Under the pieces are notes generated by a model, which was given only the letters and a program-made list of their open reading frames with translations, did not search any database and was not told the origin of the DNA. Positions 42,164-51,365 of a DNA stretch of 64,000 nt are shown here, piece after piece. Made by a program: the position numbers and the translations under genes. The DNA lies in assembly GCA_023415795.1 (NCBI GenBank), contig JAEZJG010000011.1, positions 1 to 64,000 of the forward strand. The letters are read 5' to 3'. Source of the DNA: Bacillota bacterium. Lineage in GTDB: Bacteria > Bacillota > Clostridia > Christensenellales > SZUA-584. Position 1 is the stretch's first letter; each line of letters begins with the position of its first letter.

Positions 42164-45100
42164 CTATTTGTCGTAATCGTCCTCGTCGCCGAACAGGTCG
42201 TCTTCTTCGTCGATCAGCCCGTCAAGAGAATCAATTTCCAATTCGTCGAATTCATTGCGGAACTTTTTGCCCCTTGCGCCGCCTTCGCCGCCAAAGAATT
42301 CGTCGCTATCCAACTCGTCGCTATCATCCTTTTCGATGTCGCTGTCATCCATATCCTCGTCTTCGTCCGAGAAATCGGTGTCAAAGTCATCCTCAAAGTC
42401 ATCGTCATCGCTGATTGCCGAGCCGGGTCCCATCATATCCTTATCGTCGTCGATGTCGATATCATCAAGACCGTCAATATCCGGAACATCCAGCTCCTCA
42501 AAGCTCAGGTTAGAGAAGTCGTCGTCACGCGGCTTGGAGGCGCGTTTTTCAGGCGCCGCATCCATCTCAGAGCCCTCAATGTTCACTTCAAGTCCGGTTA
42601 CATCATCGTCCACGCTCTCACGCAGCGCGATCTCCTCGCCCACATCGCCCAGCACCTTCACATCCAGCGCCAGCGACTGCATCTCCTTGATGAGCACCTT
42701 GAACGATTCAGGCACGCCCGGTTCAGGGATGTTCTCACCCTTCACGATGGCTTCGTATGTCTTCACGCGGCCCACCACGTCATCCGACTTCACCGTCAGA
42801 ATCTCCTGCAGCGTATTGGCCGCGCCGTATGCCTCCAGCGCCCACACTTCCATCTCACCGAAACGCTGTCCGCCGAACTGGGCCTTGCCTCCCAGCGGCT
42901 GCTGCGTCACCAGCGAGTACGGACCGGTGGAACGCGCATGTATCTTGTCGTCCACCAGATGGTGCAGCTTCAATATGTACATGTAACCCACCGTTACGCG
43001 GTTCTCAAACGGCTCGCCGCTGCGGCCGTCGTACAGCACCGTCTTGCCGTCCGGGTTCATGCTCTTGTCACGGAACAGATCCATGATGTCGTCTTCCGTC
43101 GCGCCGTCGAAAACAGGTGTCGCGATGCGCCATCCCAAAGCTTTCGCCACATAGCCAAGGTGCACTTCCAGCACCTGTCCGATGTTCATACGGGAGGGAA
43201 CGCCCAGCGGATTCAGTACGATATCCAGCGGTGTGCCGTCCGGCAGGAACGGCATATCCTCCACAGGCAGTATGCGCGAGATAACACCCTTGTTGCCGTG
43301 GCGTCCCGCCATTTTGTCGCCCACAGATATCTTGCGCTTCTGTGCGATATAGCAGCGCACCAGCTTGTTGACACCCGCGGTCAGCTCATCCTTGTTTTCG
43401 CGTGTGAACACCTTGATGTCCACCACGATGCCCTCTTCACCGTGCGGCACACGCAGCGAGGTATCGCGCACTTCACGCGCCTTCTCACCGAATATCGCGC
43501 GCAGCAGGCGCTCCTCCGCCGTCAGCTCTGTCTCGCCCTTGGGCGTTACCTTGCCGACGAGGATATCCCCCGCACGCACCTCAGCGCCGATACGGATGAT
43601 GCCGCGCTCGTCGAGGTTCTTCAAAGCCTCGTCGCCCACGTTGGGGATGTCGCGGGTAATCTCCTCCGGACCCAGCTTGGTATCACGCGCTTCGCATTCG
43701 TAGCCTTCAATATGTATGGACGTAAACACATCGTCGCGAACAAGCCGCTCGCTGATCAGTATCGCGTCCTCGTAGTTATAACCTTCCCATGTCATGAACC
43801 CGACCAGCACATTGCGCCCCAGCGCCAGCTCGCCCTGCTCCGTAGAGGGACCGTCGGCGATTATTTCGCCCTTTTTGACCGAGTCACCTGTCCGCACAAT
43901 GGGGTACTGATTGATGCACGTACCCTGATTGCTGCGGGCAAACTTGATCAGGCGGTATTCGCGCACCCGCACCGCTTCCTGCACCAATATGCAGTCAGCG
44001 GAAACGCTCTTCACCACGCCGTCCTCGTATGCACGGATAACAGCGCCTGAATCCTGCGCGGCCTTGTGCTCCATGCCCGTGCCCACGATAGGCGCTTCGG
44101 GGATGGTCAGCGGAACAGCCTGACGCTGCATGTTCGAGCCCATCAGCGCACGGTTCGCATCGTCGTTCTCAAGGAACGGGATAAGCGCCGTGGCCACCGA
44201 AACAACCTGCTTCGGCGAAACGTCCATCAGGTCAACCTCGTCACGAGACACCTCGACGATCTCCTCCTGCCTGCGCGACATAACGCGCGAGCGCTTGAAG
44301 TTGCCGTCTTCTCCGATGGGTTCGTTGGCCTGCGCCACCACGTATTTATCCTCTTCGTCCGCCGTCAGGTAAACGATCTCCTCCGTCACAACCTTGTTTT
44401 CCTTGTCGATCACGCGATACGGCGACTCAATAAAGCCGTACTCGTTGATGCGCGCAAAGGTGGACAAAGAGCCAATCAGACCGATGTTGGGGCCTTCAGG
44501 CGTCTCAATGGGGCACATGCGTCCATAGTGTGTATGATGCACGTCACGGACATCGAACGATGCGCGCTCGCGGTTTAGGCCGCCCGGTCCCAGGGCGGAA
44601 AGCCTGCGCTTGTGCGTCAGCTCTGCCAGCGGGTTGGTCTGATCCATAAACTGCGACAGCTGCGAGCTTCCAAAGAACTCCTTGATGGCTGCCGTCACCG
44701 GACGAATGTTGATCAGGTTGGAGGGCGTCGCCACATCCATATCCTGAATCGACATGCGCTCGCGCACCACGCGCTCAAGGCGCGAAAGCCCCACGCGAAT
44801 CTGGTTTTGCAGCAGCTCGCCCACACTGCGCAGGCGGCGGTTGCCCAGATGGTCAATGTCATCCGTAATGCCGATACCGTATTTTAAGCCCATCTGATAG
44901 CTCATGGACGACATGATATCGTCGATGATGATATGCTTGGGTATCAGGCTGTCGATGTGGCTCTTGAGCTGCTTTTTGAGCATATCCACATCGTAGCCGT
45001 ATTCGTTCAATATTGCTTTAAATGTCGGGAAGTGCACCTTCTCGTTGATGCCGGCCTCTTTGGGCGGAAATGGCAGGTGGCTGTCCACGCGCACAAAGTT

Positions 45101-46114
45101 ATTGCCGACCACCTTCACCTCAACGTCGCCGATCAGCAGCGTCACGGTATTGATACCCGCCAGCTCAATCTTCTCGGCATCCGCGCGCGAGATCACCTGG
45201 CCCTTCATGGCCAGCAGCTCGCCGTCTTCCGATACGATGTTCTCTGCGCTCTTATGGCCCTCGATGCGGCCTGCAACGCAAAGCTTCTTATTAAATTTGT
45301 AGCGGCCCACACGTGCAAGGTCATACCGCCGCTGATCAAAGAACAGCGAATCGATCAGCATGCGCGCGCTCTCCACTGTCGGCGGTTCGCCCGGACGCAG
45401 CCTGCGGTATATCTCGATCAAGCCGTCTTCCACGGTTTGCCCGTTATCCTTCTTGAACGTAGCTTGCAGAAAATCCTCATCGCCGAACAGGTTGATGATT
45501 TCCTGATTGGTGCCGCAGCCCATCGCACGCATCAGCACCGTCATCGGCAGCTTTCTCGTACGATCCACGCGCACCCAATAGCAGTCGTTGGAATCCGTCT
45601 CGTATTCCAGCCACGCGCCTCTGTTGGGGATCACCGTTGCGGAATACAGCTTCTTGCCCGACTTATCGATAGCCTCGTCGTAATAGACGCCGGGGCTGCG
45701 CACCAGCTGGCTGACGATAACGCGTTCCGCACCATTGATGATGAAGGTACCCTTCTCAGTCATCAGCGGGAAGTCTCCCATGAACACTTCCTGCTCCTTC
45801 ATCTCTCCCGTTTCCTTGTTGACCAGGCGCACAACCACCTTCAAAGGCGCAGCGAAGTTCACATCGCGCTCTTTGCACTCCTCGACGGAATATTTGGGCT
45901 TGTCGTCAAGATAGTAGTCCACGAATTCGAGTATGAGGTTCTCCGAATAGTCGGTGATCGGCGAAATATCGCTAAGCACCTCCCTCAGCCCCTGCTCTAG
46001 AAATGAATTGTAAGAGTTCTTCTGGATCTCAATCAGATCCGGCATCTCCAAGACTTCTTCGATCTTAGAAAAGCTCATCCTGTTCCGCTTGCCAATTTTT
46101 ACTTCGTGCACCAT
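42164..46114 (-). CDS. rpoB: DNA-directed RNA polymerase beta subunit with an acidic C-terminal tail
   Basis: From ATG 46114 (MVHEVKIGKRNRMSFSKIEE, the usual RpoB beginning) the protein is 1316 residues, over 100 longer than the roughly 1190-1240 of typical Firmicutes. The rifampicin region (SQLSQFMDQTNPLAELTHKR) and the active-site segments are normal. The extra length is a C-terminal tail of about 133 residues in which 59 are Asp or Glu. The tail is in frame, with no internal stop and no second domain. There is no close SD before this ATG (GGGAG is about 18 nt away). The gene follows lysA rather than rplJ-rplL. Confidence 0.97.
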   Translation of the reverse strand: MVHEVKIGKRNRMSFSKIEEVLEMPDLIEIQKNSYNSFLEQGLREVLSDISPITDYSENLILEFVDYYLDDKPKYSVEECKERDVNFAAPLKVVVRLVNKETGEMKEQEVFMGDFPLMTEKGTFIINGAERVIVSQLVRSPGVYYDEAIDKSGKKLYSATVIPNRGAWLEYETDSNDCYWVRVDRTRKLPMTVLMRAMGCGTNQEIINLFGDEDFLQATFKKDNGQTVEDGLIEIYRRLRPGEPPTVESARMLIDSLFFDQRRYDLARVGRYKFNKKLCVAGRIEGHKSAENIVSEDGELLAMKGQVISRADAEKIELAGINTVTLLIGDVEVKVVGNNFVRVDSHLPFPPKEAGINEKVHFPTFKAILNEYGYDVDMLKKQLKSHIDSLIPKHIIIDDIMSSMSYQMGLKYGIGITDDIDHLGNRRLRSVGELLQNQIRVGLSRLERVVRERMSIQDMDVATPSNLINIRPVTAAIKEFFGSSQLSQFMDQTNPLAELTHKRRLSALGPGGLNRERASFDVRDVHHTHYGRMCPIETPEGPNIGLIGSLSTFARINEYGFIESPYRVIDKENKVVTEEIVYLTADEEDKYVVAQANEPIGEDGNFKRSRVMSRRQEEIVEVSRDEVDLMDVSPKQVVSVATALIPFLENDDANRALMGSNMQRQAVPLTIPEAPIVGTGMEHKAAQDSGAVIRAYEDGVVKSVSADCILVQEAVRVREYRLIKFARSNQGTCINQYPIVRTGDSVKKGEIIADGPSTEQGELALGRNVLVGFMTWEGYNYEDAILISERLVRDDVFTSIHIEGYECEARDTKLGPEEITRDIPNVGDEALKNLDERGIIRIGAEVRAGDILVGKVTPKGETELTAEERLLRAIFGEKAREVRDTSLRVPHGEEGIVVDIKVFTRENKDELTAGVNKLVRCYIAQKRKISVGDKMAGRHGNKGVISRILPVEDMPFLPDGTPLDIVLNPLGVPSRMNIGQVLEVHLGYVAKALGWRIATPVFDGATEDDIMDLFRDKSMNPDGKTVLYDGRSGEPFENRVTVGYMYILKLHHLVDDKIHARSTGPYSLVTQQPLGGKAQFGGQRFGEMEVWALEAYGAANTLQEILTVKSDDVVGRVKTYEAIVKGENIPEPGVPESFKVLIKEMQSLALDVKVLGDVGEEIALRESVDDDVTGLEVNIEGSEMDAAPEKRASKPRDDDFSNLSFEELDVPDIDGLDDIDIDDDKDMMGPGSAISDDDDFEDDFDTDFSDEDEDMDDSDIEKDDSDELDSDEFFGGEGGARGKKFRNEFDELEIDSLDGLIDEEDDLFGDEDDYDK

Positions 46115-46309
46115 AAGCTTTATAACCACACTCCCGTATGCAAAAAATATCGTCACCCATGTTTTGATGGAAAAAGGCACTCGCAGATTGTTCCCCAAAA
46201 CGGTTCATTTTATTCCGCGAAGCTGCCTTGTCTGCACTGTAAATAACTATTTTTCTATGTCCGCAAATTAGACACTCCCCCTATTATGAAGACGCTAATG
46301 CAATATAAC

Positions 46310-46338
46310 ATGTTACTATACAGCCAATTGCTTGTCAA
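46310..46338 (-). promoter_or_regulatory. Promoter upstream of rpoB
   Basis: On the minus strand -35 TTGACA (46338-46333), 17-bp spacer and -10 TAACAT (46315-46310), giving a leader of about 190 nt before the ATG at 46114. The leader between them has no clear hairpin. Confidence 0.6.
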
Positions 46339-46399
46339 CAAAAATTGGCGGGCACGGAAACATTTTTACATCAAAAGGTGCACTGTTCTCAAAATGTTC

Positions 46400-46440
46400 A
46401 AAAATAGCCCGCCGATGTGAGCATTTTAAAGTCGGCAGGC
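46400..46440 (-). terminator. Terminator after lysA
   Basis: On the minus strand GCCTGCCGA pairs with TCGGCGGGC (one mismatch, 16-nt loop), then TATTTTTG. It separates lysA from the rpoB promoter. Confidence 0.7.
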
Positions 46441-46463
46441 CGATATTATGTCACTCTTGGGTT

Positions 46464-47717
46464 TTATTTGAATAACCCAGTAAAATCGAACGTCGCAAAG
46501 TAATCCTCCGGGGTCTCCGCACGGCGAATCAGCTCCACGCTGCCGTCCTCACAAAGCAGCAGCTCTGCACTGCGCAGCTTGCCGTTATAATTATAGCCCA
46601 TGGCAAAACCGTGCGCTCCGGTATCATGCATCACCAGTATGTCGCCCATATCAATCTTGGGCAGCATGCGATCTATCGCAAACTTATCGTTGTTCTCGCA
46701 CAATCCGCCCGTCACATCATACTTATGATCCAGCGGTTCCGTTTCCTTACCCAGCACCGTGATGTGGTGATACGCGCCATACATCGCGGGTCTCATCAAA
46801 TTTGCCGCGCAGGCATCCACGCCAATGTACTGCTTGTGGATATCCTTGCGATGCACCGCCGTCGTTACCAGATGCCCGTAAGGCGCCAGCATAAACCGCC
46901 CCAGCTCGGTGTATATCGCCACATCGCCCAGCCCCGCCGGCACCATGATGCGCTCAAACTCCTGCCGCACCAGCTCGCCGATACGCGCGATGTCGTTGCC
47001 CTTCTGACCCGGCTTATACGGTATGCCCACGCCGCCCGACAGATTGATGAACGCAATCTGCGCACCCGTTTCCTTCTTCAGCTCCACCGCTGTCTCAAAC
47101 AGCATGCCCGCCAGCGTGGGATAATAGCCGGTGGTGGCGGTGTTGGATGCCAAAAATGCGTGCAGCCCAAACCGTTTTGCGCCCTTCTCCTTCAGTTTCT
47201 TAAACGCCTCAGTCATTTGCGGACGCGTCAGTCCATACTTCGCCTCGCCGGGGTTGTCCATAATCTGGTTCTCCAGCTTGAAATGACCGCCCGGGTTATA
47301 GCGGCAGCCAATCAGTTCCGGAATCCCCGTCAGCTTCTCCAAATATTCGATATGCGTGATATCATCCAGATTAATCACGGCGTTCAGCTTCGCCGCCAGC
47401 AAATAATCCTCCTCAGGCGTCACGTTAGAGGAAAACATGATATCGCTGCCCGTGAAGCCGACCGCCTGCGCCATCATCAGCTCCGTCAGCGATGAACAGT
47501 CTGCCCCGCAGCCCTCTTCCTTCAATATCTTCAGTATCGCCGGATTGGGCGTCGCCTTCACGGCGAAATATTCGCGAAAACCCTTGTTCCACGCAAACGC
47601 CTTGTTCAGCGCGCGCGCGTTTTCACGGATGCCGCGCTCGTCATAGATGTGAAACGGCGTGGGGTATTGGCTGATGATCTTTTCTGCCTGTGCTTTGGTG
47701 ATGAATGGTTGCTTCAT
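46464..47717 (-). CDS. lysA: Diaminopimelate decarboxylase (PLP fold III)
   Basis: The protein (417 residues from ATG 47717) is a fold type III decarboxylase: YFAVKATPNP holds the PLP lysine, ELIGCRYNPGGHF, the Gly-rich INLSGGVGIPY phosphate loop, YTELGRFM and the C-terminal GGLCENNDKF and GAHGFAMGYNYNG (active-site Cys and Tyr). It decarboxylates meso-diaminopimelate to lysine. Ornithine or arginine decarboxylases of the same fold are possible, but the length and GGLCE motif fit LysA. The frame extends 21 codons upstream; I use 47717 because family similarity begins there. Confidence 0.9.
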   Translation of the reverse strand: MKQPFITKAQAEKIISQYPTPFHIYDERGIRENARALNKAFAWNKGFREYFAVKATPNPAILKILKEEGCGADCSSLTELMMAQAVGFTGSDIMFSSNVTPEEDYLLAAKLNAVINLDDITHIEYLEKLTGIPELIGCRYNPGGHFKLENQIMDNPGEAKYGLTRPQMTEAFKKLKEKGAKRFGLHAFLASNTATTGYYPTLAGMLFETAVELKKETGAQIAFINLSGGVGIPYKPGQKGNDIARIGELVRQEFERIMVPAGLGDVAIYTELGRFMLAPYGHLVTTAVHRKDIHKQYIGVDACAANLMRPAMYGAYHHITVLGKETEPLDHKYDVTGGLCENNDKFAIDRMLPKIDMGDILVMHDTGAHGFAMGYNYNGKLRSAELLLCEDGSVELIRRAETPEDYFATFDFTGLFK

Positions 47718-47771
47718 ATCTCGTCTCTTGCCCTCTCTGTCGAATCTTCTGTGTTTTTGTCGGATCAATTC

Positions 47772-47804
47772 ATAAAACAAAAGCGGCGCTTGTTCGCTGC
47801 CGCT
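47772..47804 (-). terminator. Terminator after the unknown gene at 47822
   Basis: On the minus strand AGCGGC pairs with GCCGCT with an 11-nt loop, followed by TTTGTTTTAT. It lies 18 bp past the stop codon and 54 bp before the lysA start. Confidence 0.65.
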
Positions 47805-47821
47805 CGTCGTCGATACGGTTG

Positions 47822-48229
47822 CTATCTCAGGCTGTAGCTGCCCAGCGTGTCCAGTGTTTCCTTCTCCTTGAGAATCACGTCGTACATGCTGATGCCCAGC
47901 GCGTTACACAATGCCGCAAGGTAGAACAGCGATCCGCCGATCTCCTTCTCCAGCGTCCGCCGGCATTCGGGGCACAATTCCCCTTTCACCTGCTTAGACA
48001 CCAGCTCGGAAAGCTCGTTCATGCTGGCTTCATCGGGAAACGTCTGCTTTTTGCCGTCAATCTGTATGCAGCCGCAGTGCGTCACAGACTTGATAACGGC
48101 GCGGTTCACGCGGGAATCGCTGGTCTGTATCTTCGTCAGTATGTCCAAAATGCTTCTGTTTCGGATGAGCAGTTCGCTGACAACGTTCTGAAAGTCTTCC
48201 ATCAATATATCGTTCATCGAGTTTCCCAT
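47822..48229 (-). CDS. Conserved small protein of unknown function (MazG-like C-terminal half)
   Basis: The 135-residue protein starts at ATG 48229 with AAAGAGGG upstream. A helical N-terminal half (DFQNVVSELLIRNRSILDIL, then RVNRAVIKSVTHCGCIQI) is followed by ELCPECRRTLEKEIGGSLFY and LAALCNALGISMYDVILKEK. The second half has the layout of MazG-like nucleotide pyrophosphohydrolases (E...EI.G.LFYLAAL...). I recall similar proteins in other Clostridia but no proven function. The Cys pair GCGC and CPEC are notable. It lies between cobS and lysA on the same strand, with a terminator behind it. Confidence 0.7.
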   Translation of the reverse strand: MGNSMNDILMEDFQNVVSELLIRNRSILDILTKIQTSDSRVNRAVIKSVTHCGCIQIDGKKQTFPDEASMNELSELVSKQVKGELCPECRRTLEKEIGGSLFYLAALCNALGISMYDVILKEKETLDTLGSYSLR

Positions 48230-48332
48230 AACTGTCCCTCTTTCATATTTTGTCCCGCAATTTCATTATATAGCGTCTGCCCCGTTTGTCAAAGCATGAT
48301 TTTTGTCGCTTCGTGATAGATTTATCGCCGCG

Positions 48333-49097
48333 TTAATTGACTGTACTTTGCAGCAGCGCCGCCGCCAGCAGATAGATCAGCTGCGAGGCTTCCACCGAAA
48401 AACCGATGATATCACCCGTAATGCCGCCGATGCGCCGCGCAAAACGGCTCACGATCAGCAGCGTGATGGCCGCCGCCAGAACAAACGCGCCCAGCATGGC
48501 CGCAAACGATACCGGCATCCAGACCAACTGCCCATAGTCAACGCTCGCCGCAGCGGCCGCCGCCGCGTACAGAAGCGCCGCGAACAACACATGCCGCCAT
48601 TTCACGCCGTCGATGAACCACTGTCCCAAACCGCCCGGACGCGCACAGGGAAACTTCCGCGCCGTCAGCAGCGCCGTTGCCCGCCCGGTCAGCGGAAACA
48701 GCCATGCTGCCCGCCCCGCATTTGCCAGCGCAACCGTATCTCCCGTCACCAGCACGATGAGAGCCAACGCACCAAAAACGCCAATGTGGCTGTCCTTCAG
48801 TATCGCCAGCGTTTTCTCCCTGTCCCGCCGCGCTCCAAACGCGTCTGCGGTGTCCGCCAGTCCGTCCGCATGCAAACCGCCCGTCAGCAGCAGATACGCC
48901 AGCACTGCCAAAAACGCCGCCAGATACGACTCCGCAACCACATGCAGCAGCGATACCGCGCCCGTCACCGCGCACAATATCAGCCCGATTACCGGCAGCC
49001 ATTTGATGCCCTTCCTATACGCATTTTCATCAATGCTGTCCGCCGCCCGCAAGGGTATCCGCGTAAAGAACGACAGCATCATCATAAAGCTTTTCAT
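48333..49097 (-). CDS. cobS: Adenosylcobinamide-GDP ribazoletransferase (cobalamin synthase)
   Basis: The protein (254 residues from ATG 49097, with AAAGGAG upstream) is CobS: FFTRIPLR at the start, GGLHADGLADTADAFGARR (the catalytic DGxxDxxD metal site near 75) and KDSHIGVFG. It is an integral membrane enzyme that joins adenosylcobinamide-GDP to alpha-ribazole in the last step of B12 assembly. The frame runs 46 codons further upstream, but that part lies in the multi-hairpin repeat and looks non-coding. Confidence 0.93.
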   Translation of the reverse strand: MKSFMMMLSFFTRIPLRAADSIDENAYRKGIKWLPVIGLILCAVTGAVSLLHVVAESYLAAFLAVLAYLLLTGGLHADGLADTADAFGARRDREKTLAILKDSHIGVFGALALIVLVTGDTVALANAGRAAWLFPLTGRATALLTARKFPCARPGGLGQWFIDGVKWRHVLFAALLYAAAAAAASVDYGQLVWMPVSFAAMLGAFVLAAAITLLIVSRFARRIGGITGDIIGFSVEASQLIYLLAAALLQSTVN

Positions 49098-49126
49098 CCG
49101 TCTCCTTTGTTTGGAGTTTTTAAGAC

Positions 49127-49315
49127 CTTGGAGGCTCTGCCTCCAAACCTCCGCCAAAGGGACACAATCCCTTTGGAAACCCTTTAGGAAAATGCTCCGC
49201 ATTTTCCCTTTCTTTTCATCATGCCTTCGGCACATTTACAGGCCGTGACTTCCAAGACTCGCCGCCTTCAATTACTTTTTAAAAAGTAATGGGGGTGCGG
49301 GGGCAGAGCCCCTGC
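49127..49315. repeat. Multi-hairpin dispersed repeat, copy A
   Basis: Between cobU and cobS lies a series of hairpins: GGAGGCTCTGCCTCC, CCAAAGGG/CCCTTTGG (49154-49176), GGAAAATGC/GCATTTTCC (49187-49207), a palindrome TTACTTTTTAAAAAGTAA (49271-49288) and a closing GGGGGCAGAGCCCC. The first 22 bp (49127-49148) recur exactly at 52997-53018. Such elements look like interspersed mobile or regulatory RNA repeats. The remainder of 49098-49364 is non-coding. Confidence 0.75.
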
Positions 49316-49364
49316 GACCATGACTTAATAAGTCCTTGACCTTAACAAGCCCCTACCTTTTCTA

Positions 49365-49925
49365 TCACTTTAAACGCAGCGGCAGCCCGGAGATCATGCA
49401 GACCACCTCGTCCGCGCGGCGCGATACGCGCACGTTCATCCGCCCCGCCATATCGCGAAACAGATTACCCATGCGAAAAGCAGGCACCACGCCCATGCCT
49501 ACCTCGTTGGTCACAATGATGAGCCTCTTGCCGCGCCGCGCCGTCAGGTCCAGCAGCGCGTCCACCTCGGCGGCAATGCTCTCCTCCAGCCTGTCCGCCT
49601 CGTCCATGGAACACGTATCAAAGTCTAAACCGCTGTCCATCATGTGGTTAGTCACCAATATCGTCAGGCAGTCCAACAGCAGCAGCCCGCACGCGTCAAA
49701 GCGCGCATCCTGCTCCAGCGCAGAAAAGCCGCGGTACATCTCAAACGTCGGCCACTCAGCGGGACGCTGCGCCCGGTGCCGCTCAATGCGGGCGCTCATG
49801 TCCGCATCCGTCGCCACCCCTGTCGCGATGTACCCCACAGTCAGTCCCGAATCCCGCGCCGCAGCCTCGGCATACGTGCTTTTGCCGCTGCGCGCGCCGC
49901 CCGTTACCAGCATCAGTTTATTCAA
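49365..49925 (-). CDS. cobU: Bifunctional adenosylcobinamide kinase/guanylyltransferase
   Basis: The 186-residue protein is CobU: the P-loop LVTGGARSGKSTYAEAAA near 6-23, and RIERHRAQRP carrying the guanylylated His. It phosphorylates adenosylcobinamide and then transfers GMP. Its start overlaps the cobO stop by 4 bp. Confidence 0.95.
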   Translation of the reverse strand: MNKLMLVTGGARSGKSTYAEAAARDSGLTVGYIATGVATDADMSARIERHRAQRPAEWPTFEMYRGFSALEQDARFDACGLLLLDCLTILVTNHMMDSGLDFDTCSMDEADRLEESIAAEVDALLDLTARRGKRLIIVTNEVGMGVVPAFRMGNLFRDMAGRMNVRVSRRADEVVCMISGLPLRLK

Positions 49926-50437
49926 AACTCGATCCCCTTCCGCGCCGCCACGCCCGCTTCCATATAATGCTTCACCGGTCGCATCTCCGTTACCAGATCA
50001 GCCAGCCGCACCAGCTCGTCCGGCGCATTGCGCCCCGTCAGCACAATCTCCGTACCGCGCCGCGCCTCCATGATGTCGATGAGCTCCTCCAGTTCCAACG
50101 CACCGCAGTGCACAGCGCCCAGCGCCTCGTCCAGTATCAGCACATCCGCCTCACCCAGCCAACCGCGAATCACCGCCAGCATGTCCTTTACGTCCTGTCG
50201 CAGCTTTGTCTTCTCGGCATCGCTCAGCTGCCATGTAAAGCAGCCGCCCGCCGACACCCGGCGCACCTCCACGCCCAGCTGCTCCAGCGCACTCACCTCG
50301 CCGGAGGTTCGTCCCTTCAAGAACTGCACCACCTTAACGCACAGCTCATTGCCTACCGCACGCAGCGCGAGCCCCATTGCCGCCGTGGTCTTGCCCTTAC
50401 CGTCGCCCGTATATATTTGTACGCATGAGCGTTTCAT
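49922..50437 (-). CDS. cobO: Cob(I)yrinic acid a,c-diamide adenosyltransferase (CobO/CobA type)
   Basis: The protein (171 residues from ATG 50437) begins VQIYTGDGKGKTTAAMGLAL, the P-loop of the CobA/BtuR ATP:corrinoid adenosyltransferases, followed by DVLILDEALGAVHCGALE (Walker B) and VLTGRNAPDELVRLADLVTE. It attaches the adenosyl group to cobalt(I). GGAAG is the SD. With cobU and cobS it forms a short salvage operon (cobinamide to cobalamin); genes for ring synthesis are absent. The 114-bp upstream gap holds no cobalamin riboswitch. Confidence 0.93.
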   Translation of the reverse strand: MKRSCVQIYTGDGKGKTTAAMGLALRAVGNELCVKVVQFLKGRTSGEVSALEQLGVEVRRVSAGGCFTWQLSDAEKTKLRQDVKDMLAVIRGWLGEADVLILDEALGAVHCGALELEELIDIMEARRGTEIVLTGRNAPDELVRLADLVTEMRPVKHYMEAGVAARKGIEF

Positions 50438-50516
50438 CACATTATCTTCCTTTCTTGCAATTAACATATCACAGCCCATCGCCATAAATCAACACATGCA
50501 TTTATGCTGCCGCTTA

Positions 50517-50525
50517 TGCTATAAT
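50517..50525 (+). promoter_or_regulatory. Extended -10 promoter of walJ
   Basis: TGCTATAAT (50517-50525) is an extended -10 located 26 bp before the walJ start codon; no clear -35 is present at the usual distance. Confidence 0.5.
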
Positions 50526-50551
50526 GAAACGATTCATGAAAGGATAATCTT

Positions 50552-51346
50552 ATGGCACTGTCACTCACCCCTTTGTTCTCCGGCTCATCCGGCAACGCAA
50601 TACTCGTCTCATCCGAACGTTCCAAGGTGCTCATTGACGCGGGCGTCTCCGGCAAGCGGATGGAGGAAGCGCTGCACAGCATCGGGGAAACCATCGACGA
50701 TATCAAAGGCATACTCATCACGCATGAGCACAGCGATCATATACAAGGCGCAGGCATACTGTCGCGCCGTCATAATATACCCGTATACGCCAACTCCCTC
50801 ACATGGGAGGCCTGCGGCGATAAGCTGGGCAGCGTACGCAGCGCCCTTGCGCGCGTCATCGGCAAGGAGCCCTTCTATATCGACGATCTTCTGATCGAGC
50901 CGTTTGAGATATCGCACGACGCAGCAGACCCGATGGGTTATTGCGTCGCCGCGGGACACAGCAAGCTCGCCGTCGCGACCGACCTTGGCTACTTCCCGCA
51001 GGCCGTGGAATACCGCCTGCACTCCTGCGACCTCGTGCTGCTGGAGGCCAATCACGATCTCGAGATGCTCAGCGCGGGGCGATACCCGTATGAGCTCAAG
51101 CAGCGCATCAAATCGCGCCGGGGTCACCTCTCCAACGATGCCGCGGCGGACGCAGCGGTCAAGCTCGCATGTGCGGGCGTCTCGTCCATACTGCTAGGTC
51201 ACCTCAGCAAGGAGAACAACTCGGAGCATCTCGCTTTTCGAACCGTCACCGACGCGCTGATGGCGCAAGGGCTCACGCCGGGTCAGGATGTGAACCTGGG
51301 GCTCGCCTTCCGTGACCGCGTTACCGGCCGCTTTCACATCAGATGA
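50552..51346 (+). CDS. walJ: MBL-fold metallo-hydrolase, WalJ/YycJ-like
   Basis: The 264-residue protein is a metallo-beta-lactamase fold enzyme: FSGSSGNAILVSSE at the start, THEHSDHIQG near 60 (HxHxDH zinc motif), TDLGYFP and LLGHLSKENN. It fits YycJ/WalJ, usually next to rlmH as here, and in B. subtilis part of the walRK locus implicated in DNA repair or wall control. The SD is AAAGGA. Confidence 0.92.
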   Translation: MALSLTPLFSGSSGNAILVSSERSKVLIDAGVSGKRMEEALHSIGETIDDIKGILITHEHSDHIQGAGILSRRHNIPVYANSLTWEACGDKLGSVRSALARVIGKEPFYIDDLLIEPFEISHDAADPMGYCVAAGHSKLAVATDLGYFPQAVEYRLHSCDLVLLEANHDLEMLSAGRYPYELKQRIKSRRGHLSNDAAADAAVKLACAGVSSILLGHLSKENNSEHLAFRTVTDALMAQGLTPGQDVNLGLAFRDRVTGRFHIR

Positions 51347-51365
51347 GCGCATTAAGGAGATAATC

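Noticed and set aside
50438..50551. Cobalamin riboswitch before cobO
   Set aside because: The gap is too short and lacks a recognisable B12-box.
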